A stretch of DNA of 64,000 nt from Tigriopus japonicus (lineage: Eukaryota; Arthropoda; Copepoda; Harpacticoida; Harpacticidae): positions 13,184,360 through 13,248,359 of the forward strand of contig CM021322.1 in NCBI GenBank assembly GCA_010645155.1, read 5' to 3'. Below, piece after piece: positions 47,501 through 61,800 of the stretch (positions are counted from its first letter, which is position 1; each line of letters begins with the position of its first letter). The translations under genes were made by a program, and so were the position numbers. The notes beneath the pieces are model-generated. The model ran no database searches. It was not told the origin of the DNA and saw only the letters and a list, made by a program, of their open reading frames with translations.

Positions 47501-50500
47501 ACTCAACTCGTCGTCCGACAGCCACGGTGGTGTTAATTACTTATTCTTGTTGTGCTTCATCTATGCAGTCGTCGAAATCACACAGAGTAAGCAGTTTGGC
47601 CGAGCATTCATAACCGCCGGACTCTTTTGTGAAGTCTTTTGAACCGAGCTCAACTCTTTAACGCGAGCACAGTCTAAATGTTGGCACGTAGAAAGATATT
47701 ATCGCCTTGATTTTGTCTCCTCTTAATCTTGGGAACATAACATTGCATACAATTGTAGATTAGAATAGGGTGTGAACAAGCACGCCACTCGAATAGACAA
47801 AAAGTCTGGAAAAAGAGATGGTTTTAGCGGCAGCAAATGCAACTCATGCTAGATGCATCATCCACTGTTGTGGGCGACGAACGGCAACGGCTGGTTCCCT
47901 CCCGCACATGCTTCGTCTCATCACCGCGAGCACTTAATTACACGTTTATGAACTCGTTTTGGTTCACAGAGTTTTCCAAATTGTCTACCTCCGAGTGGCC
48001 TTTGTTGAATTTGAATAAAAACTAAACTTGAACAACACATCTCGAAATCAATCAGATGCGTCAGCCTCCGGGTCATTGCATTCCTTTTCCCTCTTTCTCT
48101 CTCTAGAATCTCTTTGGTGAGATCCACCCAAGGGCGACATCACAACAAAAGAAGCTTCTCTCTCTCTCTCGTTTCTCACTCCACATTTATAGTAAATGTG
48201 TGCCTCCTGCAGGCCGTTGACAAAAAAGTCCCCTCATCATCCTAGGGGGGCTTCTGTTCATTTCATCCTAACATACGAATTCTCCCTCGGCTACCAAGAC
48301 CGACCGACCAATAAGGTACAAATTTAGGTGTGAATACAAGCTCCTCTTGCTTCTTCGTTCTCCCCTCTCCTCACGAATGCTCTGTGGATCCGAGCATAAA
48401 AAAGGCCTTTGCGTCACTCTCACAATCAGCATCTCCATCCAAAAGGGAAAGAAGCAAAACAAGGGTAGAACGCGTCAGTCAGTGCAGCAGGCAGCTGGGG
48501 CAGCTGGTTCGAGTTCGAGTTCGACGACGACAGCTGCCTACTACTCCCTGTCTCGTCGGGTGTCTGGGATTTTTTTTTCACTTATGAAAACACCTCCGCC
48601 CAAATGTGAATGAAGTGGGTGAGAGAGATCCTTCCTGGCCTCTGGAGGCCTGCCTGACCCCTGATGAAAGCATTAACGGAGGGAGTGGACCACTGGTGTT
48701 TTTGTTGGGTTCCAGACACAGGAAACAAGACCGGCTATGATCCATCCATCCCTCAATTGGAGGTAAAGTGATTACTTCCATTTGAAAATCTGATTTCGTC
48801 CGTGTGATAAGACTTCTAGACCACGGTCGCGCCCCAAAACCATTCGTAAAGGGCTTTCAAATGTCAATGTGACGAATGTGGGTCTGGACGAAAAAGAAAG
48901 AGGTGCTCAACGAGGAGCACAAATAAGCAATGCTGTATCATTCTAAACTTAATAGGAAACATTCCAAATAAAGGCATTTTAAGGCGACAGAAAGAGATAA
49001 AGAGAGAGAGAGAGGACCACCGTCTCGACTCAAATGAACACTACCATCTGTCTGGTTTGCAATTTTGTCTAATTAAGGGGAAATGGACAAGATACGTTCC
49101 AATGGCCAAGAAGTTTGCAACCAGACAAAATGGCAAAACCTGAGTGAGATAGCTGAACTTTAAAGAACATCAAATTTAAGGGTTATTCCCCCTGTTTGTG
49201 TGGAAACGAAACGCATGGCGGCCAATGAGCTGATTATGAACTGAACCGCAGATGATAGAGTACTTGAAGAGCGAAGAAGAAGAAAAAGAGTCAATGCAAC
49301 CACCAGGCTTTCAATCTCATTTTTTGGATGATCTAGGATTTTTCACGCAAAAAAGAGCCCGCTTGATTCGACCCCAAAATGATGATAGGCTTCAGAAGGC
49401 CCATTATTATGGCCAGAGTCAACAAGCCCTCGAGACACGCGTTCGACATGGACAAGTGGATAGAGCGAATGATGAAACCGGTAGACTGCTTGTCTGCAAC
49501 CAAACAGTCCGTCCGAAAACAAACGCAAATTGCCGCAAACAACGCCGTTGTAGGGTTTGTTCGGCGTGGGTTTTGCTCTTGATGGCGACTCATCATCATT
49601 ATGATAACATGTTTCGGCCTGGCAGGCAATTCGCATTGCATTCCTCTCATTCGGCGGACCTTTCTTCTCAGAAGTCCACCAATTCTTGGAGGAACTGGAT
49701 CAGTGGTAATGCCCATTTAATTTAAAGGCACTGGTCGAACCCCTTTGTGTCTGTGGTTAATATGAAGCGTTCCGACCAGATTTTTGGTACGGCACCACTC
49801 GAAAACTCAACAGAGCACTCACGATCAACTGTCAAGTCTACATAGTACATAAAGAGAGCGAGAGAGAGCCGTGAGTCAATCGGGGTTGGAGATCGACGAT
49901 CCCCATTTGCCTTTGTTCCGACAGACTAGGCCCTTGTTATCCCAATGATCAATGTGAATGTATCGAACAATCTGTCTGGTGGCTCCTCTTTGGTTTGATT
50001 GAGGTGGAATGACGCCAAAATTTCCCTGAAATACAAGTAATCCAGACAGTCTGCGGATCCGACGCCGTCTTCGATGTCTGAATTCGTTCGTGCTCAGGCA
50101 TTTACTGCTACTACAACCAACGTGCATTGAGTGAGTGAGTGAGTGTGTGGTTGGACAGAGAGGGTACAACTACATGCATGAAGTGGAAAAAGAGGCCCTC
50201 GTTCGTGGCCGCACCTCCTCTTCCTGTGTGCCAAGTGCCATCATCATCAACATCCAAGCCACCAACCATCTCGAAGAACCAACCATTCCAGGAATCAGAC
50301 ACACAAGAATTTTCTTTGTTTCCTCCAAGTAAAAGTTGTTTCAAGGCCGACGCTCGATGAGAGCTGCGACGAATTTTTTCATACACATAATCACCCCTTT
50401 CAAATCTAATTTTGGCCATATCGATTAGAAAAAGATAGTGCGTGGCCACAAATCATGCGAAAACAATCATCAAACGGTTCGTCAACCCTTTTTCTTCATT

Positions 50501-53500
50501 TTTTGTTCCAAGTTGTTCAATTGAATAAAGCATGTGAAAGATTGAAAAGGGACACTTACATTGCATGTTTGTTATGTTTGGTTATGAAAATATAGCTTGG
50601 TTAGAAAAACATGTGTTTGTGTACAAACAATGGTCAAAGGTAAAACCACAATTACCCAATCCCAGAAATTCGCGCATAATAAATTGCAATAAGAATCTAT
50701 TCATCTTTTCATGCCAAAGTTCAGAGCAACATTTGTTCAATGAATCTTCAACTGTTATGTAAAGGAACAAATTAATGTTATTTCCCATAACAATAATTTA
50801 TGAGTTCTAAAGCCAGCGTCAGTTGGGTCTTCTTTTTCCATTTGAGATACTAAAACCAGGAATTCGCGTGTTCCTATGAATCCTCGTCTACAGCTTTGCG
50901 AATTTCGGCGAATCGGACCGAGTATTGTTAGATGATTGTACATTTGTTTGCCTTTTTATGCAAATCTCCAAACACAAAGCTTGGCGTGGATCGCAGGCAT
51001 CCGTTGCCAATGTCAATTCTTTTGTGGGTAATACTAGTATTATGTCCAATTAGACGATACATTTAAATTTAAACCAACACCTGTCACACAGGCTGTGATG
51101 TTGGTGCTATTAATCCTTAACACACGAAAAAATCTAGACACTTAGTAGCCTCCATATGACAGGAATAGGAAATGGATTATGTCTGCCAGGCTTTGAATCA
51201 ATCGATAGTCAATACGTCGATTAGTTTGAGTCGTTCCTTTCTTTTTGTTCCAAAAAAAAAATTGGATCCACTTGATCCACTAGTTTAGTACGAACGTGAA
51301 AAGTTTCTCAGAGAAAGGGTTTGCCCAACATTTCCAAGGTAACTTGAGTTCGTTCATGTGCAACTGCTCAAGCCTGGGAAAACAAAGCCACCAACGTCAT
51401 GATAATGATCCTCATCACCATAATCATGTGTTTATGGGCCTCTTCACTTTGTTTGTCCCTTTAGAACACCGTCTAATAGTGGCCATTGGCAGGCTCGAAA
51501 ATGCAAAAGCGCGTCCAGAAGTGCAATGTGATCCCCACTCCATTGTTCAATTCTGAATTCTACAGTGTTTTCGCGGGATCAATTGAGGTCTGAAATGGCT
51601 TTCTAAGTTGGCTGCAGCCAAACATGGCGTGCCACACGCACTCCTTAAAATCAATTAAAAACGCCCCTGCATTAAACTGGGCCAGACGGCTTCCGATATT
51701 GCATTGTAACAAAGAACTTGACCACCCATGGACGGACGAATGACTACGCAATAACAAATGGACCAGTTGGGGTTGTGGGGGTCAGTTTGGTCGGAAAAAA
51801 GTTGGATCAACCCGGACGGGCAAAATCCTGGAGCATCGTACGATGAAAAGTTGTCCATCCAAACACGCCAATGCACTCGCGGAAGAAGAAGCTTTTATCA
51901 TTCACAATGATTTACATGCATTATCTATCGTAGTCAGACCAAGAGATAAACCTTCCTTTGCCATCATGAATAAATCAGGTAGAAGTTAGCTAAATACTAC
52001 ACTGGGGAATGCCTTCGTGTTTTACAGAGACTAATCTTGCTCTTTCACTGTTGGGAATTATTTATATTTGTTCCAGAATTGTACGTACTACCTCTTGGAG
52101 AGTGGACATTAATTGCGAGGCAGGAGCTAATTAAATTCTAGCTTTGGTCCATTTGATCGTCTCGCCTGTGGTGTGGTCTCTAGGCTGCTACTCGAGTAAG
52201 TTCTCTCAATGTGATTGAGATCAAAAGAATTTAGCAACCTGTTGCGTTCGGTGTTACTATTGGGCTTCATTCCATTCCATTCTGTCAGGCCTGAAAAACA
52301 GCTGTTGTTGTTGATTTTGCTGCCTTTGGGATCATCCCGACGAGTCTGCACTTGATCTTTTGCAAGTAAGGAGCATTGAACTTGAAAGGGACCGAGTATG
52401 TAGAAGGAGGAAAGAGAGATGACGACGACGACGACCAAGAAGAAGCTCAATCTGGGCCCACTTTGGCCACCAACCATCACCAATGGCACAACAACCACTG
52501 CCACTAGGCATGATCATCTCAAAGAAAGCTTCGAATGAGCAATGAACTGAATGAGTAAGTGAGCGAGATGCCGAATGCATACTCACGTACATATGTACTC
52601 CTAGATTCCTACACCTAGAGAAGTGACCAATGACATACAGCCCATTTTAAGGCGGTAGAAATATCATGAAACTCTATGCATTCTTTCTTATTGCCTGCGT
52701 GTTTGCCTTGCTAGTGTGTAAGGTTATGTGTGCGTATTGTAAAAGCGAGGCATGTTTCCGACAGAGTCTACTCTCCTTAATTGTCGTGTCAACTTCTCCT
52801 GTTTAATGGTGATCATTAGTGAAAAATGTTTGTCATATTTTGATGCTTGTTATAGCGTAGTCCTCGCACGAGCATGACGTTGGTGGTATCAACAAGCCAC
52901 GCTGACATTTAAAGTTCTCATCAGTGAACCAGGATCTTCTCCTTGCTGCCAATGTACGTAGTGGGGACTGTTCATAGTACTAGGTAGATGCTCTGCGAAA
53001 ATGGTTCATGACAAGCTCTTCCAAATTCCAATGGTGAAGATGCTTATTCAACCACTAGGAGGGGTGAGATGTCGTCTTTTGGCCCACTTCATTGTGGGGC
53101 CTCTCTTTCTCTCTCGAACCATTGATCCGGCTTGTACGATTCTTCCTCTAAAGTTAGCTTGCTCATTTGAACCTTTTCATGTGAGTGGCAAGATCCTGTT
53201 GACAATATTGTCAATATCAGCCGGACTTGATCTGGGCCTTTTTTTGGCTGAAGCTGCTGGCATTTTCAATGAAAGACAAACTGACAAAGCGAGGAGAGTT
53301 CCAACGGATAATGCAAGGACTTGCTCAGAAGATCTTTGTCTCGATTCGACTCCGTCCACGTCCTTGGTTCATTTAAGCACCGGCCATTAATTAGAAATTA
53401 CAATATCTCAAGGAAGATGTGTCAGTTCGCTAATAGACTAAAAGAGTTATTGCTGACTAGTGGTTGCCATTTTCCGACTCCGTACGAGACAACCGAATAG

Positions 53501-53756
53501 AAGCGAACCTCTAAGGAGCCCTTGTGCCTCTTCTTCTTCGCCTTCTTCACCATCGTCTTCTCTTTCTTTCAATTCATTGCCATCGCAGACAAAGAGCACT
53601 TCTTCCATCATGGAATGCCCCCATTGGAAAATGACAGGAGGGTGATTGTTCCGCTCAGCGGTGCCCACAAAACCAATGGGCATTCCAGAGCATTATTGCC
53701 CCAAAGAAGAAAGCTTTTTATAACTCGTTCACTCACATGAAGGAACAAGTCCTCCG

Positions 53757-53779
53757 TTGTTGTTGTTGTTGTTGTTGTA
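53757..53779 (+). repeat. (TTG)n microsatellite
   Basis: About seven TTG units followed by GTAGCTAGCTAGC. Confidence 0.92.
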
Positions 53780-53911
53780 GCTAGCTAGCATGCATGCACC
53801 CAGAGAACTTGTTGATGATGACTGGCCTGATGCCTTTAATGGAGTGACCACGTTAATGAGAGGGCGGCGCCCGAAAGGAGATAGTCTCTCCTGAAGTACC
53901 ATTCCTATTGC

Positions 53912-53956
53912 TAGTGGTTGAGGCCACTAACTACCAATGGTAGTAGTCCTACTACC
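53912..53956. repeat. Two adjacent short inverted repeats
   Basis: TAGTGG/CCACTA (53912-53917 and 53924-53929) lies next to GGTAGTAG/CTACTACC (53939-53946 and 53949-53956, 2-nt spacer). Both pairs are exact. Confidence 0.7.
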
Positions 53957-54267
53957 AGCAGTAGTATTAGTAGGTGTGTTAGTGGCTGATACATGAGAGT
54001 CGACGTCAAGCAGCCAACTCTTTACTTTCCTTCTCGGAGAGAATTTGCCTGAGTCAGGGCCATTTTCGCTATTTTATGAGCATTTTGTGACTTCATAATC
54101 CACGACCAAGTGGGGGATTGTATTAGTGTACTTTAGAGACGAAAACGTCAATTCCATCCAACTTTAAGGCAGGTCAGTGTGGGAGAATTTGGATAGATGT
54201 GAGGTGAGTTCGATGGGTGGGTTTGAACTTGATCAGCCAAACCCATCATAACCTCGAGAATAAAAAG

Positions 54268-54286
54268 GTGTGTGTGTGTGTGTGTG
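54268..54286 (+). repeat. (GT)n microsatellite
   Basis: About nine GT units. Confidence 0.92.
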
Positions 54287-56704
54287 CACTGTGTAGGTAA
54301 GCTGTGGATCGCAGACAAATCGGAGGCGGTAAGCGGGTAATCTCTCTCGAAGCCCACAATTAGGTGATTGATCTCTCGTTTCTGTTTGTGGTTCGACAAG
54401 AAAGATTTTTGTAGGTTAGTGTTTGCTGGTGGTGACCCTAACTACACAAACGCGGGAGGTCTAATGTCAACATTAAGGTCAATACAAGGCCCAACGGTAA
54501 AGAATAATATACAATTTAGTAATTTGACAAGACTGACAAGACCAGAGTTTACAAGCCTGACCTTCACTATCCAAACGTCTTGCAAGAGCTTAACAAAGAG
54601 TTACTCGGCCACAAGCCATAAGACGATGACATTCACAGAAGCAGACGAGCAAAGTAGCCAAATATGGCTAACGGACTTTCTCAGGCCTTTTGTGTGGCAG
54701 CGTCCGATTGATTCTCGGAGAGTTCCTGTGCTCAATACGTAGTATTATTGGGCTCCATTTAGCGAGTTCCCACTGACATTGATTGTCTTGACAGCAAGAA
54801 CCAATGAGCCTCGGGCCAAGTCAGTGGCTCAAGAAGAGTACGAAGAAGGCGTGGCCTGAGTGAGGTTGAGCCCTGGAATTAAAGTGCGATCAGACAGTAT
54901 GGATCATCATCCACAGGCTTGGAAGGATTGGCCAGAAAGAAAAATAAAACACTCCAATGAACCTCATCTGAACCCGAAGATGCATCTCTCTCTCGAGCTC
55001 AAACTCCACGACCTCCAAGTATCACAATAACAAGAATCATTCCGATTCAATTATGTTTTGTTTGCTTGAATTGCATGCACCCGTCTTCCAGACCATTAAT
55101 CATGTCATTTCTCGTGTTGTGTCTGCAATGCCAAGCATTTTTGCATTTTTATTGTCTCTTTTTCCGGTGCCAGGCGTTGAACCTCATGATGATGTTGCCA
55201 GCCAATCTGCAGCCTCCCATTAGTAATTGAAACGAGAAGAACAAGCCGATGGACACAGTTTTCTGTGGACTCGTGTTTTTTATGGAAGCACAACATGTTC
55301 ATTTTTTTTATGAGCAAACATGTTATCGCTTTTCAATGGGAATCGGCATCTTTCAAAGGTAGTTCCATTTACTAGTCTACTTACTTCTGTTCCTCAGCTG
55401 TTTGGTAGTATCTTAAGACATTGAGAAGGGTAAGAAATTAACCGAGCTTTTAGCGTCCGAGGATGCACAGACCGAGGGAAATCTGTTCTTTATCGACAAC
55501 GAATGCACATTTTCAATACTTGTCAAAGCTCGTCCATAGACACTCACCATCTCGGTTATTGCTTCATAAATAAGAGGCGACATCAAAGACGAGGCCAGTC
55601 ATGCTACGAGCGTACTTCGTAAGTCATTCTTTCCAACACCAAATCAAGCCTTTCTTGCCATGGACGGAAATGGCGGACTGTACTTTACAGCACCAGTATG
55701 GAGCTTCTACATCCCAAAGAGAGGTAACGTCGAAATCACGAGTACTGCCCAATAGAACAGCAAGACTAGTGTTCTTGGGTGAAAAAAGTTGTATAAAAAA
55801 CGACCAGCTCTTAGGAGCTATAAACGGGCAGAATTTCCCACGCATCGGCTTCATTCCCGCACTCTCGAAACTCAAGTTGGAGATGCTCGTGGAAATGAGC
55901 CGTGGAATCATCACGCGTTTTGCGGTTGGAGTCTGGGATCCCGAGGGGTTTCATATTTGATTTGTCTCTGGACATCATCGGTTCGAGAGGAAGTGAATTC
56001 GTCATTAAAAGTGCTCGATAAATAGGCAAACAACAATGGCCGTCGGTGGTGTGGTGCGGTGGTTTGAGGATTCGGTTGATTCTCAAAGAGACTCTTCATG
56101 ATGATTCTTGGGAACGCTTCTTGAAGCCGATTCATGAATGACAACCAACGGTGAGGAGGTTTTCCTTGCATTTTGGTAAATGGACTTGAATCCCATAGAG
56201 TCAGTTTGGGATTCGGGATCGCTCCCATCCACTGAGAATGGTTTTATCCATTAAGGTAATTAAATTCCACTCCATATACCTGCTTTCGTGATGAAGAGGA
56301 CGATGATGATGATGTAATTGCTCATGTCTACCCTTCACTCGCCAGATATTTTTCGCAAATTGTACCTTTACCCTCATTTTAGCCGGCGATATTTCAACTC
56401 ATTCCCAACTCAAACGCGAGTTCCATCTTGGTTGTAGAAATACTTGAGAATCAAAACTAGAGCACTCTCGCCGCCGAAGGAAATCCGCACTAACCTAATG
56501 ACACTTTGCGAAAATTCACTTTGGAGAAGATATCCGTGCTCAAGCACCAAAAGTGCCAGTTGTACTTTGGTTGTAATTGAGCGTTCCATTCACCACCTGG
56601 GAAGTCCTCGGCGGGATTTTCGAGTTATGATTGATCTATTTGAGAGGCACAGGAGACCCCGGGCACCTCACTTACTGTACAGTGTGGTAATAATAACAAA
56701 AACA

Positions 56705-56722
56705 ACCACACACACACACACT
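56705..56722 (+). repeat. (CA)n microsatellite
   Basis: About eight CA units. Confidence 0.9.
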
Positions 56723-58450
56723 CTCGGACACACCTAGAGCGAGTCAGTTGTCCGACTCCCGACAAGACTAATTGGAACCACGAATGGGAAGGAGGCCTCG
56801 GAGGAGATCCTCGGATCATTGAAAATGATATGGCTGTTGTAAATTCTTACACCTCTCATCTGTCTTGAGGTGGCGTTTTTTTGTGTTCAAGGTGTTTTTC
56901 GAGCCTCTTGATTCTTGTCCCATCCCAAGGAGTGAACGGGACAGACGAAAAACAAAGTGGAACGATGAGGCATAAAACGCAACAATCTCGGAGCTCTCAA
57001 TAGCAATTAAGGAATTGTCTAGACTCTGTAGAAAGAGTTGCCTTTACCACTCAAGCCATTCGGCTACGAGAAGAAGGAGGATCTTTAAGTGGAGATCAAT
57101 CTTGCTCACCTCCATCTTGGCCCGTGTCCAAGGCCACAGCGAGAGGAATCAAGTCTGGAAGTCTGAATCGCTAAAGACTGCTTGGCTCTGAAGCACTAAA
57201 ATGCAGTCAAGTGTTATTCTAAAATGTTTGTGGATGATAATGATCGTATGATCAGTCCATCCAGAGCTGTGGCTCAATTACGGCTGTCAAAGAGTTCATC
57301 AAGAGACTCGGAAACAAACAAGAGCATCCGTGAGAAAGAACAACAACGTCAGCTCATCATCCGTATCGATCCTTGTGATCGAAACTTGCTTTTACCCTCA
57401 AACCCAAGGGTGTGAAGAATGAAAGAAATTCAAATCTCCCGCTGTGGATCTGTCGTGAACGAAGAGGGCGCTTCAAGCGCAAATAACAAAGCTTGATCAG
57501 TGCAAATTTTGAGGTAACTGGGTCTCTTTTGAGGGCTCAAATTGGTGCCTGTCAAGTAAGAATGCCATCTCATGCCCGATACGCTCAAAATTCCTCGTCT
57601 TTCGTGGCTAAGGAGAGCTGCGTAAAACTCAGAAATGAAATTCAAGGCTCTCAGACTCTGAGCATTTGTCGAGGGATGCAAAACTGTCAGAAAACTGTCA
57701 AAAGATGACTCCATCAAACCTCTATAAATGGAACCTTGCAATGACATATTACCCCCCTAGACCGATCTTTCATCCATTTACTATAGTACAACCAGGAAAG
57801 ATGAGCTCAACAATAGGTCACCTTTGATATGGAGAGAGATTTAGTGGATCACAGAGTGAGATCTGAAGCAGAATACTTCCCCAGTGGAGTGAAATCAGTC
57901 TGTCTTGTCAAAGGCTCTTGTTGTGAGGCTCTTATTAGGAACATACGGTTGTTTGAAGTGTTCTTTTTTTCTTAGATAAATATAGCACAGAAGAAGTGAA
58001 ACAAGTTTTTTGAGTCCATGAAAACGGCAAGGATTGGTAAGCCTTAAACCCCTTCCAAGAAAATGTTACCCAACAGTTCATTTTGCTTGGTTCTAAGCAA
58101 GCACAAGATATTTTTTGTGCTTCAATCAGCACTAGAACTCGTATCCAAGATTCTGTGCTTATTTGTAGGTGGATAATTGTTGTGCATAGAACGTTTAAAC
58201 AATTGACAGCCTTGCAAGCTTGAGAAGTTTGTCAGGAATATGGGAAGAGGCCAAACTCGTTGTAAAATGCAATATTTGTTAGGGCAATTAAGATATTTGC
58301 TAATGGTACGTTAGAAACAACGACTCCCCATTATGTTTTGAAGAAGGAAAAAAAAACCTTTTTCCTCCTTATCGGTATTTAGGATGCTCTTTGGCTTGGA
58401 CAAACATGTAGTTCTCTTGTTTAATGGGCTACCTTGCATTTGAGTAAGTC

Positions 58451-58815
58451 AGTGTTGCCACTTGAATGGACTCCAGAAAACTTGCCCGCGACTTGTCATG
58501 GGCTTGTTAAATCTTGACATGAGAGACACGAGTGGTAATGAGAAAATTGCAAATGCATTGGATTTTTTCTGTGTGACGGGTATGATGGGCAAATTATTTC
58601 ATTCGTGTCCGTCATGTAGACATCAATTCGAATCAAATTTGACGGCATCAAAACATTGCAAATGATCTTGTCAATGCAGTGCTACCATTACTGCTGGTAC
58701 TGCAATGAATACGATCTCTTCCATTACCAGCAGACCACACATGGCTAATTCGCCATGAGAAACAAAAGCCCCCGTTTATGATGCATATTAACTGGTGCGG
58801 TTAAATGGCAACACT
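58451..58815. mobile_element. MITE-like element with AGTGTTGCCA terminal inverted repeats
   Basis: The left end AGTGTTGCCA (58451-58460) is the exact reverse complement of the right end TGGCAACACT (58806-58815). Both ends are flanked immediately by AGTC (58447-58450 and 58816-58819), a candidate target-site duplication. At 365 bp without a transposase frame it fits a non-autonomous DNA element. Ends of the form CAGTGTTGCC resemble those of some hAT-type elements, but hAT duplications are 8 bp, so the superfamily is open. Confidence 0.4.
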
Positions 58816-61800
58816 AGTCCATCAGGGTGACCACTAACCAAGAACTAGAGAGAAGCCAAACGGGCACCAGATGTAGTTTCCACGTTTTGGTAAATCAAGA
58901 CGGTTCCAAAAGGTCTGACGTAACATGTTCGTTTTTTAGGCAAAACACTCCAAAAAAAGACTAGCCTGGCCAAGTCAAAGAATATCGGTACAAAACCACA
59001 TTGTGATCAAAAGAGCCAAGTCTAAATCTGTAAACGCAAGCTTGTGCTTGTCAACGTCTGTTCCTCCGTCTTTAGAAACCAACCAGGCCCAACGCGAGAT
59101 GTAGGCCTATTTGACAGGCCCACAACTTATTTTCAATGTGTGAGGAGGCTCTTCGAGAGAGTGGCAGCAACGATGGTGACTGAATGCCAAATGACCATAC
59201 GCGAGTTCAGGCGACTCTTGTCCTCCTGAAACGTCAAAGCCTCTCCCAGGACAAAATAAACGGAGTGTGATCACCTCTGGTTGCGAGTGTGAGGCATCAA
59301 AAAGCCAAAGACCAAGCCACAGCATTTCGCAAAACGGCCATGTTACCAATGGGCTCGCAGTTCTATCTTCAGTGCACAACACAACAACACACTCACATGC
59401 ATCTCATGTAGTAGTACGTTTTTCAAGGTTATGCAGTCCTCTTGGAAGGGTCATTGATCCTTGCCTTTCAATCTCGCGATGTATAACACAATGTATGAAT
59501 AGGCTCACTTGAATCGATCTTTGGGAGTTAAAATTACACACTCAAATCAGTAGTAGTGGTCTTCTTGTGCTTGGAGGAGCCAGCTGAGTACCAGAAACAA
59601 TACTAGACATTTGGCCAGACTAGAATCTGTCTAAGGCTCGTTACTCAAATAATCATGTTCTCCGACATGAATGTGGAGCACCATGAAAAAAACGTCTCAC
59701 CATTTATGTCGAAACTGACAGGAAATACCTAATGTACCATTGTCTTCGCCCTTAGACGTCACACCTCTCTCAAGGATGACGCCATTTCGGACATTCCAAT
59801 GGGACAAGTCAAGTCATGGACTACCTACTTACCTATCGTCTTGTGATCAGGCCTATGAAGCGAATCACGATGCTTGAATCGACGCAAATTTATGGATAAT
59901 TCACACCGTTCCAATTGATGATGACATTTCCAAGTGAACCAGTTGAATTCCTCTGGAATCGGAACATACACTTGGCATGGATGAGCTTCAGAGCCCGCCG
60001 ACCGATGTTGGAGGTGGAAAGAGAATGCAACAAGTCCATGGAGATCGTTGGTTTTCGTCGTGCTTGACTGGCTCGATGATAACAATAGGCGGATTTATTG
60101 GCTCGTCTCTGTCTCAAATCAATCGATGAACACAACCACCATCTAATTTCCAACTTCCACAATCCCACAAAGGAGGGTGACGGTTCAATACGAATTCGAA
60201 CGTCTTGAGATTGTACAATACGTAAAGAACGACCGTACGTACGTACACTACTACATAGACAAGTGCGGTACAAGAGGGATTTTGTGTACCATACTGTGGA
60301 GCTTGCTATCCATGGATTTAGACACAATATTGAGGATAAGTCACCATCCAGACCCATTCTCAGACAAGTTTTATGCCACCATAATAGAACTTGTAATCAA
60401 GCACGTTCGCACGAAGTAATTCCCCAAACGCTAGAGCTCGTTTCCTGTTCAAAATCAAATTAAGAGGAGAAGGAAAACGAAATGCTTCCAAAGTCGACAG
60501 TTTGCAAAAACTCATTCCCTGCCCGAATCAAGTGAATGGCAAGTGTTGGCAAAATATTTTATTCATGGTTTGCCATTCAAAAGCCCGATGAAAATTCGCG
60601 TTGTCGGTGACTTACCCAGAGAAACCTCCGATGACGTTGATGAAAGAACATCATGTCCAACTCGATCTTGGTGAAGGGGGATCATCAGATAAGCGACGAT
60701 GGGACGTACTATGGGCACTGAAGTTGATATGGGCGATGTTGCTTATTTCATGAGGTTCATTTTTGCAAAATATAACTGCCTTCTCTGGGTGTTCTCCCCT
60801 ACGTTCTTTTCGCAGAGGATACTTACATACCCCGAATTGTATCCATCTACGGATTGTGGTGCGGTTGGTGGGTGATTGTAGCTCTTGTTGTCAGAGAGCT
60901 CATGGCAGAATTTTTTACTGCCTCCCATCTCAAAATCTTGCCATCAAAGTCAATAAGAGTTTTTATGACACCCAACGCGTTAATACGACTATTCTGCGTG
61001 GGGTAAGAAGAGGAGTGTGCAAAAAAAGCCAAGCTCATCATATTGTTGTTTATCGCATATCCCAGAGAACTCGTTAGAAAATATACCATCCATTTTTCTG
61101 CTCCCCTATATTTGGTTCTTTTGTCAGCTCGTCGTTTCGCTGCTTTAATCGAGCAAAGCATGTACATTTTTAAGTAGATCACTTTCGGAAACAAAATATG
61201 GGAGTGGAAGATCCTCAATCGTTTGAGTATCCGGACAGTTAACCAGCCAACCAACCAACTACCCGCCAAATAACATGCCAACAGTTTTTGACGTTTCAAG
61301 ATGCATGTTGTTGTTGTTTTCATGAATGTAAGACGTGGTGGTACCACCAAACCATCAACAGCTTCACCACCATCAGACTATCATCTACTCGCCACACCAT
61401 CAACTACCATAGTCATTCTCATTGAATGTACATGTAAACCCACTGGGATACACACAGTACACAATCTCTCGTAGTACATACATACTACATTCCATTTGCT
61501 ACGTGTTGCCTCCTGAACGTCGTCATTGACGTAGAAGTGGTGGTGCTGCTGGTGGTGGTGGTGGTTGCTCCAAGTGCGTTCTCTTGTTCGTCTTTCTTCA
61601 TGCCAACTGTTGTCAAAATCTCCAGTCAATGAACGAATCCAAGGTCACAAATGCCAAACACCTTCAACCATGCCATTCCAAGAGCAATGGCGGGCCCTCG
61701 GCCGTTTGGGCCGATTCAGGCCTGACCAGCTGCGCCCGACGGCCACTCGCAGGATCATGATCATGATGATGATCAGAGTGAATGAGTGGATGGACGTTCT

